Assembly (NCBI GenBank): GCA_030145035.1
Contig: JAQYWL010000106.1
Span: 1-40,026, forward strand
Length of the DNA stretch: 40,026 nucleotides
DNA from: Desulfobacteria bacterium
Lineage (GTDB): Bacteria > Desulfobacterota > Desulfobacteria > Desulfobacterales > C00003060
Direction of reading: 5' to 3'
Shown: positions 7,787 through 17,900 of the stretch, piece by piece
Position numbering within the stretch: position 1 is the first letter of the stretch
How the letters are laid out: every line of letters begins with the position of its first letter
Notes under the pieces: generated by a model
The model's input: only the letters and a program-made list of their open reading frames with translations
Told to the model about the DNA's origin: nothing
The model's database searches: none
Made by a program: the position numbers and the translations under genes

Positions 7787-10504
7787 TTAAGCCTTAGGCG
7801 CACTCGGCTGACGATCCGGCATCCGATGTAACCGTTGGGTGATCTTTTTGCGAATGTAATCGAGGCCGAAAATCAGAGGGATGCCGAACCACGCCAGAAA
7901 GTAGACCTCTCCGGGAACAGGCCCGGTAGCCAACACGTTCTGTACTGCAGGAAAGTACAGGACCGCCCAAGAAAATACAATCTGAATAAGAATTCCGAAA
8001 AGGATCAGTTTGTTCTTGAAGATGCCCATATCCAGGCCTGAACGATAACCGAAGCGCCGTCCCAGAAGGTTGCCGATCTGCATAAGGAGAATCGTGACCA
8101 GTGCGATGCCCGTTGCCGAGCGGTAAAGAGCATCGTTTGACGCAAGTTCCTGGCCGTATTCCCATCCTCCCCGCACGAGGACATAGAAAAACAAAGAGAT
8201 CGACCACAGTGCTTCAAGCAACCCCAGAAACAAATAACTGTGCACGATGAGAGGCGGCGTAAGCAACCCCTCGTTTCGGTCCCGTGGCGGACGACGCATC
8301 TCCTCGGGGTCGGGTGGTTCCTGCCCCAGCCCCATGGACGGAATGATGTCCGTTCCCAAATCAATCGAAAGGATTTGAATCACCGTCAGGGCCAAAGGAA
8401 CAGGCAACAAGATGTAGATCAGATAAGGAAAAATTTCCGGCCCGTTGCTGACGAGCACGTAATTGGTGAATTTTTTGATGTTGCTGAAAATTGCGCGCCC
8501 TTCTTCGACTCCTGCTACAATGGAAGCGAAATTGTCGTCGAGTAGGACAATCTGCGCCGACTCCCGCGCCACATCGGTGCCCTTTTTCCCCATGGCGACA
8601 CCAACGTCGGCTGCCTTGAGAGCTGGAGCATCGTTCACCCCATCGCCGGTCATAGCCACGACTTTGTCCATGGCCTTCAGAGCGGCGACGATTTTCATTT
8701 TCTGCTCGGGAGTCGTTCGAGCAAAGACCGACACACCTTTGCTCAGTTCCCCTATGAGCTGTTCCTGGCTCAACTGCTCCAGGGTGTCTCCTGTGAGAAC
8801 TCCGCTCTCGTTGCCACCATCCACCGCGATACCGCTCTTACGAGCAATGGCAACGGCCGTATCCGGGTGGTCGCCAGTGATCATAATGACGTCGATACCT
8901 GCACTTTGACATTTTTCGACGGCGGGTGGGACTTCTCTGCGAATGGGATCCTCGATCCCCAGAAAACCGGCCAGGATAAGATTCTGCTCCAAGTCTTCTT
9001 GTTTGGCATCCGCATAGTCGCCTTGCTCAAGCCTTCGGTAAGCCACGGCAATGACGCGCAGGCCCTTTGCAGCCACCCTGGCCATTGCGGCTTCAGCCTT
9101 TTCAAGAGCCTCTTCATGAACCGCGACCGGGTCCCTTGCCAAGTCGGCCTGCACATGGGAAACAAACGGGCGTATGGCCACCCAGGCCCCTTTGACGACA
9201 AAGAACTTCTGAGAATTTGCCGAGTAGATGCCGGCTGATCTTCTCTTGTCGACATCGAAGGCATAATGTTTCTCTATGGTTTTTTCAAAATCAGAAAAAT
9301 CCCCGCCTTTGCGTGTGTAGGAATTCGCGACCGCAACATCGAGAGGATCTCCCGAAAACCCCTCTTCCAGTTTGCGGACTTCAGACGCACTGAGGGCAAG
9401 CTCCAACAGAAAGACCTCCGATCTCTTATCCTGTAACTTTTCGCAGATATCGGCATCGCCCAGGTACGTAATGGTCAGTTGGTTATGAGTCAGCGTTCCC
9501 GTCTTATCGGTGCAGATGACATGGACCGCACCTAATGCCTCCACGGCCCTTAGCTCCTTAACCAGGACATTCTTCTTGGCCATCCTCAACCCACCGATTG
9601 CCAGAGAAAGGGTAAATGTAGGTAGAAGCCCTTCAGGAACGTTCGCCACGATAATACCCATCATGAATACCAGATTTACCCATAGCGACCGACCGCTGAA
9701 AACCCCATAGAGAAAAAACGAAAATCCCATGCTAACCGCAATCAAGGTCAGGACCCTTACCATGCGGCCCGTCTCGCGCTCCAGGGGAGACGGACTCCTT
9801 TGGATGGCCTGAGAAAGATGCGCCAGTTTGCCAAACTCTGTCCGAATGCCGGTTGCAAAGATCACCGCCTCGCCGCTGCCCTTGAGGGCTGAGCATCCGG
9901 CAAAAACGAGGTTTTCACTCTCGGCCATACGTGTGTCTACTGCGGACTCCTTAAGGCTTTGGGCCTTGGACTCTCCGGTGAGGGGAGCGTTGTTTACGAC
10001 CAGATCGTCGCATTTCACCAATCGGCCATCGGCCGCAATACGGTCGCCTTCTGATACAATGAGAATGTCTCCCGGAACCAGATCTTCGGCAAGAATTTCG
10101 ACATTCCTTCCCTCTCGCCTAACCCATACATGGGGAGGCAGAAATTTCTTCAGGGCCTCCATCGCCTTTTCGGCGCGATATTCCTGTATGAAACTGAAAA
10201 GAGCATTCAGGAAGGATACTCCGAGCAGCGCCCAACCCAATACATCCATACTCTCGCCCGGTTCTATTTTGTCGGCGACAAAACAGATAATGGCCGAAAC
10301 ATTCAGAAGAATAGTAAAGAAATTGGTGAACTGTTTTGTGAAGGAACGGACCCATTTCCATCTGTCGCGCACCTCCACTGTGTTCTTGCCAACTTCCAGA
10401 AGCCGTTCTTCGACCTCATGTTGGGTTAAACCCTCCGGTCGACTCTCCAGGTAGTCATAGACCTCTTCAGGGTTAACATGTTGTATTTCTTGCGCTTTAC
10501 TCAT
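7787..10504 (-). CDS. P-type cation ATPase, type IIC-like (Na,K-ATPase alpha-related)
   Basis: A 905-residue ATP-driven cation pump with ten expected membrane helices. The actuator motif LTGES (175-179), phosphorylated Asp333 in DKTGTLT and the hinge TGDGVNDAP (619-627) are intact. The ion-site sequences match Na,K- and H,K-ATPases rather than SERCA or Mg2+ pumps. M4 has VANVPEGLLPT (Glu291), M5 has VSNGPEIFP (Asn687, Glu690) and M6 has SIDLGTD (Asp715, Asp719). No beta or gamma subunit gene is nearby, so it probably works as a single subunit, as other bacterial IIC pumps are thought to. Its ATG overlaps the stop of the universal stress protein gene by four bases. Na+ export or K+ uptake is the most likely task; Ca2+ is possible. 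Confidence 0.88.
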   Translation of the reverse strand: MSKAQEIQHVNPEEVYDYLESRPEGLTQHEVEERLLEVGKNTVEVRDRWKWVRSFTKQFTNFFTILLNVSAIICFVADKIEPGESMDVLGWALLGVSFLNALFSFIQEYRAEKAMEALKKFLPPHVWVRREGRNVEILAEDLVPGDILIVSEGDRIAADGRLVKCDDLVVNNAPLTGESKAQSLKESAVDTRMAESENLVFAGCSALKGSGEAVIFATGIRTEFGKLAHLSQAIQRSPSPLERETGRMVRVLTLIAVSMGFSFFLYGVFSGRSLWVNLVFMMGIIVANVPEGLLPTFTLSLAIGGLRMAKKNVLVKELRAVEALGAVHVICTDKTGTLTHNQLTITYLGDADICEKLQDKRSEVFLLELALSASEVRKLEEGFSGDPLDVAVANSYTRKGGDFSDFEKTIEKHYAFDVDKRRSAGIYSANSQKFFVVKGAWVAIRPFVSHVQADLARDPVAVHEEALEKAEAAMARVAAKGLRVIAVAYRRLEQGDYADAKQEDLEQNLILAGFLGIEDPIRREVPPAVEKCQSAGIDVIMITGDHPDTAVAIARKSGIAVDGGNESGVLTGDTLEQLSQEQLIGELSKGVSVFARTTPEQKMKIVAALKAMDKVVAMTGDGVNDAPALKAADVGVAMGKKGTDVARESAQIVLLDDNFASIVAGVEEGRAIFSNIKKFTNYVLVSNGPEIFPYLIYILLPVPLALTVIQILSIDLGTDIIPSMGLGQEPPDPEEMRRPPRDRNEGLLTPPLIVHSYLFLGLLEALWSISLFFYVLVRGGWEYGQELASNDALYRSATGIALVTILLMQIGNLLGRRFGYRSGLDMGIFKNKLILFGILIQIVFSWAVLYFPAVQNVLATGPVPGEVYFLAWFGIPLIFGLDYIRKKITQRLHRMPDRQPSAPKA

Positions 10505-11337
10505 AGCCCCCTATAGATCCCCATGTCGCAAGGTGTTCCTCGCAGAATCCGCTCCAGCGAATTTGCGTAGATGGCGTGGCCAAGGCGGGTTCGCTCCGAT
10601 GCGCCAAGTAGAATCATTTGCGCTTTCAACTTGCTACCGTGGACGAGGATTTCTCTCGGCCAGTCGTTACTTACCACGACACGACAGTCCAGCCTGAACC
10701 TGGCAGACCCGCATCCCTGCTTAATGTCCTGCATAACAGCACCGAGGTATTTCAACCCCTTTTTTCGCAGTCCCTGGATACGTTGCACAGAAATTTGGTG
10801 AAGCCGAAAAGAACTCACGGTCATAACCCGCAGGAGGTAGACCTCTTTCACTGCGGGCAGAAACAGCCTGAAAAAGGGCCAGGCAGATTGAAAGCCCCTC
10901 GGATGTCCTGCCAGTGGAATCAAGAATTTCCCAGGGCTTGCAAGCAAACCTGGCTGCACGACCCGCACTGCCAGGACATTGAACTTGTTATCGTTGAGGA
11001 GCTTTTCGGAAATAGTCCCTGACAAGAAAGCCTGCCTCTTCGAGCGAATTCGCGTTCCGCACACAACGAAGCTCTCCGTGCTCCAAGGAATGGCCTCCAG
11101 GAGAGACTGACGGACGTTCTTTTTTAGCGGAAGGATTTCACGGTGAAGCTCTATGCCCTGAACATTGCATTCTCGCTCGATCTTTTCGATTTTCTCGGCC
11201 AGTCGCACAGGAGAGACGCTGCCGTCATGAATGTGGACCAGTGTCAGTCTTTTTTCAGGCGTATGGGTCGCAAGACGAATGGCGTACCGGGATACCCAGT
11301 CGCCATTAAGCGACCCGTCGTAGGCAAGATAGATCAT
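10501..11337 (-). CDS. Tandem universal stress protein (UspA superfamily)
   Basis: A 278-residue cytoplasmic protein with two Usp domains. Domain 1 (about 1-135) starts MIYLAYDGSLNG and has the strand RLTLVHIHDGS. Domain 2 (about 140-278) ends with MILLGASERTRLGHAIYANS and ILRGTPCDMGIYR, the usual nucleotide-binding G-x-S/G-R pattern in diverged form. Its TGA overlaps the ATG of the P-type ATPase as ATGA, so the two are translationally coupled and likely act together. Usp proteins bind ATP or signalling nucleotides, and this one may gate or sense for the pump. GGAGGT lies 14 bases upstream, rather far. Confidence 0.82.
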   Translation of the reverse strand: MIYLAYDGSLNGDWVSRYAIRLATHTPEKRLTLVHIHDGSVSPVRLAEKIEKIERECNVQGIELHREILPLKKNVRQSLLEAIPWSTESFVVCGTRIRSKRQAFLSGTISEKLLNDNKFNVLAVRVVQPGLLASPGKFLIPLAGHPRGFQSAWPFFRLFLPAVKEVYLLRVMTVSSFRLHQISVQRIQGLRKKGLKYLGAVMQDIKQGCGSARFRLDCRVVVSNDWPREILVHGSKLKAQMILLGASERTRLGHAIYANSLERILRGTPCDMGIYRGL

Positions 11338-11392
11338 TTTCGGAACTCTGACCTCCGTATGGGTACATATTTCTCATGCACTTGAGGGAATT

Positions 11393-11731
11393 TCAAATTT
11401 CTTGTTTAGATTTGCGTGGCCGAAGACGTATCTGGTGTTTCCTTTCTTCACGGCTGCTTAAGATCGGTAGTACCTGAATCTGCGTGTGTATTCTTCTGGC
11501 CATAAGGTTGTCTCTGACGTCGATTCTATACTGCTTAAGCAGAAAGTCCTCCAGAACAGACGTCAGCTTAATGACTAACCATGCCATTGAGACAATCAAG
11601 AGCGAGCTAAGAACCTGGGTCAAGAAAGTCAAAATTCCGGAAGGCGCTTTGACGAATGGCAGAAAGAAATGAAAGGCCAAAATGTCTTGTACTTCCAATC
11701 CGGGAGACTCGGCCTTGACGAGAATGAAAGG
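11393..11731 (-). pseudogene. MscS-family channel, N-terminal fragment
   Basis: About 110 codons with no proper start. The frame reads AESPGLEVQDILAFHFFLPF, then a membrane helix VLSSLLIVSMAWLVIKLTS, then DNLMARRIHTQIQVL. This is the region just before the pore helix in a family of larger MscS channels. Similarity stops at QIQVL and the frame ends in a short basic tail. The missing next part, from LATILMTFEKVRQ, is found as another fragment at 37.38-37.56 kb. The frame runs directly on from the FRG-like relic's stop codon. Confidence 0.6.
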
Positions 11732-11902
11732 TCAGAGCTTGCGGCTGTACTGTCGTTTGAGCCGTCTACTCAGCCCGTCAAGGCCTGGAAACAGCACTCG
11801 CTCTGTAATGTTGGCCTGATCCAACTGGTCTCGAATTTCCTTCCAGTCTATCCACCAGCCGTCCACATGATACTCAGATGAGGAATTCCGTTTAGGGCTG
11901 CC
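11732..11902 (-). pseudogene. FRG-like domain protein, C-terminal fragment
   Basis: Fifty-six codons open after a TAA, without a start codon. The frame contains IDWKEIRDQLDQANITERVL and FPGLDGLSRRLKRQY. The pattern E-I-R-x-L-D-x-A-N-I-T-E-x-x-L-F-P-x-L-D-G-L is typical of the C-terminal end of FRG-domain proteins, which are often linked to defence systems. The rest of the gene is gone. The family assignment is from memory of the motif and is moderate. Confidence 0.42.
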
Positions 11903-12090
11903 TTACATGGGTCTTTCATAAATCTTCGTCCGGGATGTTGTCAATCAATTCCCACTTTCACTCTCCACCAAAGAAATCATTCAAAACGAATTTCAGCTTT
12001 CTTCTAAGATTGGCGTATGAGGAATGTATAAGTTTTTTTGAGGCTTGGATTTTTGCCTCCTGACCATAACAACGCCGTAAGCTCGATTTG

Positions 12091-14925
12091 CTAAAACGTG
12101 TAACCTACTGAAAAATGCAGCCGCCCGGGGCTTTCGCGTTCTTGTCGGTCAAGCTTCATTCCGTAGAGAAAGCCGATCGGTCCGACCGGAGTGACGTACC
12201 GTAAGCCCACCCCGACCGAGGAGCGAAATTCGTCCGGTCCGATCTCATCAAACGTATCGGTCACACGTCCCACGTCGTAGAACGTAGCGAGTTCAAAGTT
12301 GTGACCTAAATCGATCCTTGCCTCCATACTCCCTACCACTGCGGTACGGCCGCCTACAGGGTTTCCAGCTCCATCAAAACGGAGCAGATTCTCATCGAAT
12401 CCTCTCACGTCTGAAGTGCCCCCGAGGAAAAAAAGCTGATCCTCCGGAACCCTCTCTATTGAGCCGTAAGGATCGATGTAACCCGCCCGCCCAAGCCAGG
12501 CAAAGGTCAACCGGTGCAGGGGGCTCCAATAGTATCTCAGGTTGAGGCGGTATTTGAAAAAATCATCTAAAGCGTTCGTCAGCCCCCTGGAAATATCAAC
12601 AGATAAGGACGAAAAAATCCCTTTCCTAGGACGAATAAAAGAATCTCTCGTGTCGTAACTAATGGAAGGTGTTGTAACCAGGATGCTTCTTGGCTCGAAT
12701 TCATCGATATCATCTTCCAAGATCCGTGTTGCCGAATCCTCTGAATCGCGGCTAAACTGGTCTCTTCTTTCGAAACGAAATCCCAAGCCTGTGGTAACAT
12801 GTCGAAACCATTTCCGGCTGAATCCAAGGGATGAGCCAAAAATCGTCGTCCCGAAATCCTGATTAAACTCTTCCCTTCGCTCCGCAAAAAGGCCAAAGGT
12901 CGCAGAAATGCGGGACCCCAAAAGTCTCGGTTCGGTGACCCCCAATTCGCCGTCATAGCCGATCTGGCTCCACCCCCCTCCCAACCAACCGTCCTTGTTT
13001 GTCCCAAAGAGATTGTGATCCCCCAGCTTTGAGCGGACAAAAAATCCCCGATCAGTTTCGTATCCCCCACCTGCCTGGACGAAATAAGGTTTCTTCTCCT
13101 CGACTTCAACGAAAAGATTGATTTTCTCGTTCTTCTCCTTGAGTCCGATCGTTTTAAACTTCACGGAGTCAAAGATCTCCAGGTTTCGGATATTTCGTTG
13201 TCCCTGGAGCATCTTGGCGGGTGAGAAGGGCTCTCCAGGCTCGATCTCAAGCTCGTTTTGCAGGATTTTGTCCTTGGTTCGAAAATTGCCAGTGTAGTAG
13301 ACCTGGCCCATCTCCACGTATGGTCCTTCGTTAACGCTGTATACGACCTGGACTTTCGATTGGCTCTCGCTGAACGAGGCTTCCCCTTTTACCCCTACAT
13401 GGGGATAACCCTTTTCAGAAATCAAGGCAGACAAGGCGTTTTCATCGCTTCGAATCAAGTATCTTCGAAAGGGCTCTCCCTCTTTTAGCAGGATCGTGCC
13501 ATAGGCATTTTCCTTCGAGAGGACCGTGATCCCAATGATTTTCACTGAAGAGACACGCGTTTGAACTCCTTCATCGATTCTAAGGCTAACGGTGACATGC
13601 CTTTTGTCCTCACTCCACTTCACTTCTTCCTTCACCTTTGCATCCATATAGCCTTGTTTGACATAAAGCGATTTGATCGCATAAAGGTCCTCTTCAAGCG
13701 TTTCGGGCACAAAGGCCCCCTTTTCCCGAAATCCAGGCAATCGGGTCAGCATCTGTTTTTTTATCTTCTCGTCGTCAAATGTGTAGTTTCCCGCAATCTG
13801 GATAGACTGGACAATCGAACAGGGCCCTTCATCAATAACAAACCGCAGCATCCGGGCTGTTCGCTCCTTATCGGTCTTCGTCGTCTGTTCGATCTTCACT
13901 CGGGTCTCAAGATACCCCGCCATCCTGTAACGCTCTTTGATCTTTTTTGTGCTCTTTCTTAGTCCAAGATTGTATCTGTTCCCCTCTTTAAACAGGACCA
14001 GGTCTTTTCTCAGGGTACGGTCCCAAAATTTTTGATTACCAACAAATTCAACGTCATATCTGGCGCCTTCATCAATGGTTACAAAAACACAAACGCACTG
14101 TGTTCCGGCATCTTTTTCGATCTTGAAGTTGATGGTAGCATCTGGGTAATGCTTTTTCCAATAGTATGCCGTTAGTCTGTTAATGTCTTGCTTAAGGTCT
14201 TTCTCGATAAAACGTCCTGGGCTTCCAGGGAGGGACGATACGCGCCAGATTTTCATTTTTAATTTGAGCTTTGTGTTCGAAAACACGCGATTCCCGTTAA
14301 TCTCAAGCCGTTCCAAAGTCCAGTAAGGGCCCTTATCGATTTTTACACGAATGGCGAAATGACCATCTGCTGGATCTTGCCGCGCCGTTACTGTGACCCT
14401 TGGAGCGATGAAGTCTTCCCGCCGGAAAACTCCTTCAACCAACGCCTCTTGTTTGGGGAGTTCCCCTTGAACAAAAACATCACCGGGATAAACGGTCATC
14501 ACATTGAGAACCTCACGCTCAAAAAGGGGAAATTCTCCGTCTATCTCGATATCCTTGATTAGCCGAAAAGGGGCAAGGTGGAACAGGAGTGTAATCCGTT
14601 TGTTCTCCTCTTTGGATTCGACATTGATTTTTCGAAACTTCTTGGACAGTTTCAATGCTGCAACGGACTCTTGTAGCCGGGTAGCGGAAAATCGATCCCC
14701 CTCGCGGAGAAAGATCACGTTTTTTGCCATCTCGGTCCACTCGGTTTCATGATTCGCACAATCTCGAAGCTCAACAAGAATCCTGGCAACAATGGGGGAG
14801 GCAGCAGATTCAGGCTTAGAGCCGTCGTCTTCCGAGTCGGCATAGCCGAAGGGAATATTGGCCCCAAAAACGAATAGAAAAAATACACAGGATAAACCAG
14901 TCTGAACAATGTTCCTGGATCGCAT
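12091..14925 (-). CDS. bamA: BamA/TamA-type outer-membrane assembly protein with seven POTRA units
   Basis: A 944-residue Omp85 protein. The start at 14925 gives a Sec signal peptide (about 1-29); the frame is open upstream into tamB. I count seven POTRA-like repeats at about 45-118, 122-198, 203-286, 289-366, 371-452, 457-533 and 538-610. Most show the GN-x-x-F/L and DEG-type strand signatures. Residues 615-944 are the barrel, with the lid motif VRGF at 840-843 and a C-terminal aromatic residue (VGYTF) as beta-signal. E. coli BamA has five POTRAs and TamA three. It starts four bases after the tamB stop, so the two are one operon. This link suggests a TamA role; the length fits BamA better. 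Confidence 0.85.
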   Translation of the reverse strand: MRSRNIVQTGLSCVFFLFVFGANIPFGYADSEDDGSKPESAASPIVARILVELRDCANHETEWTEMAKNVIFLREGDRFSATRLQESVAALKLSKKFRKINVESKEENKRITLLFHLAPFRLIKDIEIDGEFPLFEREVLNVMTVYPGDVFVQGELPKQEALVEGVFRREDFIAPRVTVTARQDPADGHFAIRVKIDKGPYWTLERLEINGNRVFSNTKLKLKMKIWRVSSLPGSPGRFIEKDLKQDINRLTAYYWKKHYPDATINFKIEKDAGTQCVCVFVTIDEGARYDVEFVGNQKFWDRTLRKDLVLFKEGNRYNLGLRKSTKKIKERYRMAGYLETRVKIEQTTKTDKERTARMLRFVIDEGPCSIVQSIQIAGNYTFDDEKIKKQMLTRLPGFREKGAFVPETLEEDLYAIKSLYVKQGYMDAKVKEEVKWSEDKRHVTVSLRIDEGVQTRVSSVKIIGITVLSKENAYGTILLKEGEPFRRYLIRSDENALSALISEKGYPHVGVKGEASFSESQSKVQVVYSVNEGPYVEMGQVYYTGNFRTKDKILQNELEIEPGEPFSPAKMLQGQRNIRNLEIFDSVKFKTIGLKEKNEKINLFVEVEEKKPYFVQAGGGYETDRGFFVRSKLGDHNLFGTNKDGWLGGGWSQIGYDGELGVTEPRLLGSRISATFGLFAERREEFNQDFGTTIFGSSLGFSRKWFRHVTTGLGFRFERRDQFSRDSEDSATRILEDDIDEFEPRSILVTTPSISYDTRDSFIRPRKGIFSSLSVDISRGLTNALDDFFKYRLNLRYYWSPLHRLTFAWLGRAGYIDPYGSIERVPEDQLFFLGGTSDVRGFDENLLRFDGAGNPVGGRTAVVGSMEARIDLGHNFELATFYDVGRVTDTFDEIGPDEFRSSVGVGLRYVTPVGPIGFLYGMKLDRQERESPGRLHFSVGYTF

Positions 14926-14929
14926 GCTT

Positions 14930-17900
14930 CTAACGAAACTCAAGTCGAAACTGCAACTCTCCGCCAAAAATTCCCTTGCTATCCTGAAAACCGCTAAGCA
15001 AGATATTTTCAAGGAGTTTGTACTCCGCAATCGCGCTCTGGACCATCTCGGCCGCCTTCGATTCAACGGCGTATTTCACAGTGATTCGCTTGGAAAGCTC
15101 TTTACCGATGGTCACTTTGAGGCGGTCCGAAGCCTCTTCATCTCCAGGTTCTTGCGTCTCAATCTCTAAGATGTCAAGGCCCGTGGCCTTCTTGATATCT
15201 TCGCCGAACGTCATTGAAACGAGTTCGGCAACCATTTGCGCTGTGGACCGGGAGGTTCCCCCCTCCCCTTCAATCAGCTCGTGTGTCGTTCTTCCAAACA
15301 AAAGAAGAGACAGAATATCCCCCTCCTCTTCCGGAGGATCAGAGGTCAGCCTAAACGTCAGCCGATCCGGCGTACCTGAAATCTCCAAAAATACCGTCCA
15401 CGCTCGGATCCGGACCTCACTTTCTATGTCCAGGGCAGGTTCGATCTTGTAGGGGTTCAAAAAGTCTACCACGCCTTTGTTAACGACAAATCTCTTTTTC
15501 CGGTAGAAGATCGTTCCCGAATCAATCTCGGCCCGGCCGCTCACGATCGGATTATTTAGCTTCCCCGTCAGGCGAAGATCTGGACTGATTTCCAACCGGG
15601 CCAGGTTATTGTCTACAAGAAAAGGATTCCGACGTTTTATGGAGATATCAAGGCTCATATTCTTGAGAAAGGGTTGTGTGATCTCCCTGGGTAGCGGAGT
15701 CTCTTCCCGCTTTTTTTGTCCGACCGCCTCCAAGAGGCTTAAATTCACATCCTTGTAATAAGTTCCCTCAAGAATAACGGCCTCCCCTTGAATCATCGAT
15801 TTTTTCCGTGTCCCATGAATCCTAAGCTTGGTATTCAAGACCACATCGAGCGTATCGGGAACTTGTAGCGGGAGCGCGTGTGCATCGAGGTTCATAAGTA
15901 CTTTGGAAGGCTGAAACGCTTCAAGGTCGATCTTGCCCACGAGATCAAAGCGCCCGGTATCGAGCTGTCCTTCGATCCGATCGATCGTGATCGCATGCGG
16001 GTTGACCTGAATCCGACCATGTAAATTGTGCAGCTTTTGTAGGAGTAGAGGGACGGTGAACCCGACACGATTCAAGGCGATCTCAGCCTGGATATCAGGC
16101 TGAGGATGGGTTCCCCCTATTCTAGCAGAAACTAGAAGGTCTCCCGTGCCATCGGCAAGGCTTTCAACGAATAGACCTGCCAACCCCACGGGAACAGTGC
16201 CTTCCAGTTGGAAGGCCAGAGGACCATTACGCTTTCCTTTTCCTTTGATATCGAATTCTCCTTCTTTAAGAAGAAGAAGGTGAAGCCCATGAATTAAGAT
16301 CTCTTCTTCCTGGAGAGACACCTTGAAGTCGCGGGCGTGAAGAAGCTCTTTTTCTTTGTAAAACAGATATAGCTTTGAGAAATCGAGGAAAGCTTGAATC
16401 CGATCGATTGCTCCTGCATTGCCTTTGGCTTCAATTTGTCCTGTTAACGTCCCATTCAGATCGGGCCGGCCTGCAATCTTAAGGTAGGGAGAAAGATCGG
16501 TCTCGTCGAAGAGAATGGACACCGAGAAGTCCTTTTTCTGTAAGTGGAATGATCCACTGAGATCAAAATTCAGCTTTCCTGAAATCCGGGCCAACTCATT
16601 GTCAAGATCCAAGTGGAGGTAGAAATCATCCAACGGCTTCCCCTTAATATGAGGAGCCTTTATGGCAATTTTTCCGCTAATTTTGGGGGCCTCGAGCGTG
16701 CCCTTTCCTGAGATATCGAACACGAGTTTCCCGTCTGCGATGTTCTGCTCACGAATCTGGTCGATATGCTGCAAAGAGACCCCCTCGGATACCAGAGAAA
16801 TCGCATACGCCTTTTGAAGGGAAAACCAGCCCGTAGCCTCAATGAGTTCGCCTGGGGCCACGACGATTTGAAGCGGATCGATCCAGATCTTTTCCCCGTC
16901 TAGCTTGGAAGACAGCTTGACTTCTGCGAATTTCTGGACGCCCAGATCCAGATTCTTTCCATGGAGATTCATCGTACCCCTGGGTTTTGTAAAACTTCCC
17001 CCGATGTTGGAAGCCAGCGAAAGCTTTCCTTTCAACTTAGTTGTAAAATCCTCCATGAAAATCGTGTCGGCTTCCAAGGCCACCTCAAACCGCGGCTCCC
17101 TGAGGAAATGCATCGCATCTCGCTCCAAGATTTGTGCAGTGCCCGAGACACGAAGTGCTGAGTTCTGGTTGCGAACCAGAAGCTCTGGGATTCGCAAGGT
17201 TCCTGATGGATCCAAGCTGGCATTTAACCGAACCTTTCCGACGGTTATCTCCTGAAAACGGAGTTGATCCCCATTTAAGGCAAAATCGAAAACGGGGTGT
17301 TCAATCGAGCCAGAAGCGATGGCCTTGAGGCTGCATTCTCCGTGCACGTCGCCTATGCCAAAAGACGACAGCGCGGCGTCGAGGCTTGGCGCATCTAACG
17401 TGAACCTCGCGGTCATATCCTTGGAAGAAAGATCGAGACGTCCGTCAGCCTTAAGGTTGATGCCGCCCCCTTCCGCTTCAAGGTGTTTCAGGGTTGCGAC
17501 GCCCTGATCAACGCTCGCTTCCGTTTTAAACCGGAAATCGACCGGAGCGGCGACCTGATTCGTTGTCAGTTGCCCCACAAAGACTCCCATGGCAACCCTT
17601 GCCATGAGGGTTTGAGGAGAAATTCCCTTGCCGTAAAAAGAAAGACTCGAGCTAACCGTCCCTTTTAGCCCCTTAGGCTTCTCGCACAGTTCTTCAAGCT
17701 CTATCCCTTTTTCTTGAAGGAGAATCTTGTAAGATATGGCTTCCAGATCTCTTGGAGGAGAGAGAAACCCATTTGAAAAGGCGTCTTGTAAGTCGACTTC
17801 TCCTTGTACATTGAGGTCGCCTGAAGCAGCGTCCATGCGCAGGTTGTTGAGGGTCAGGAGCCGCTCTTTCAGGTGGCAGTTCATGTCGATCTGGTCGATC

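Noticed and set aside
14909..15169. Plus-strand ORF across the tamB-bamA junction
   Set aside because: Antisense shadow of two well-supported genes.
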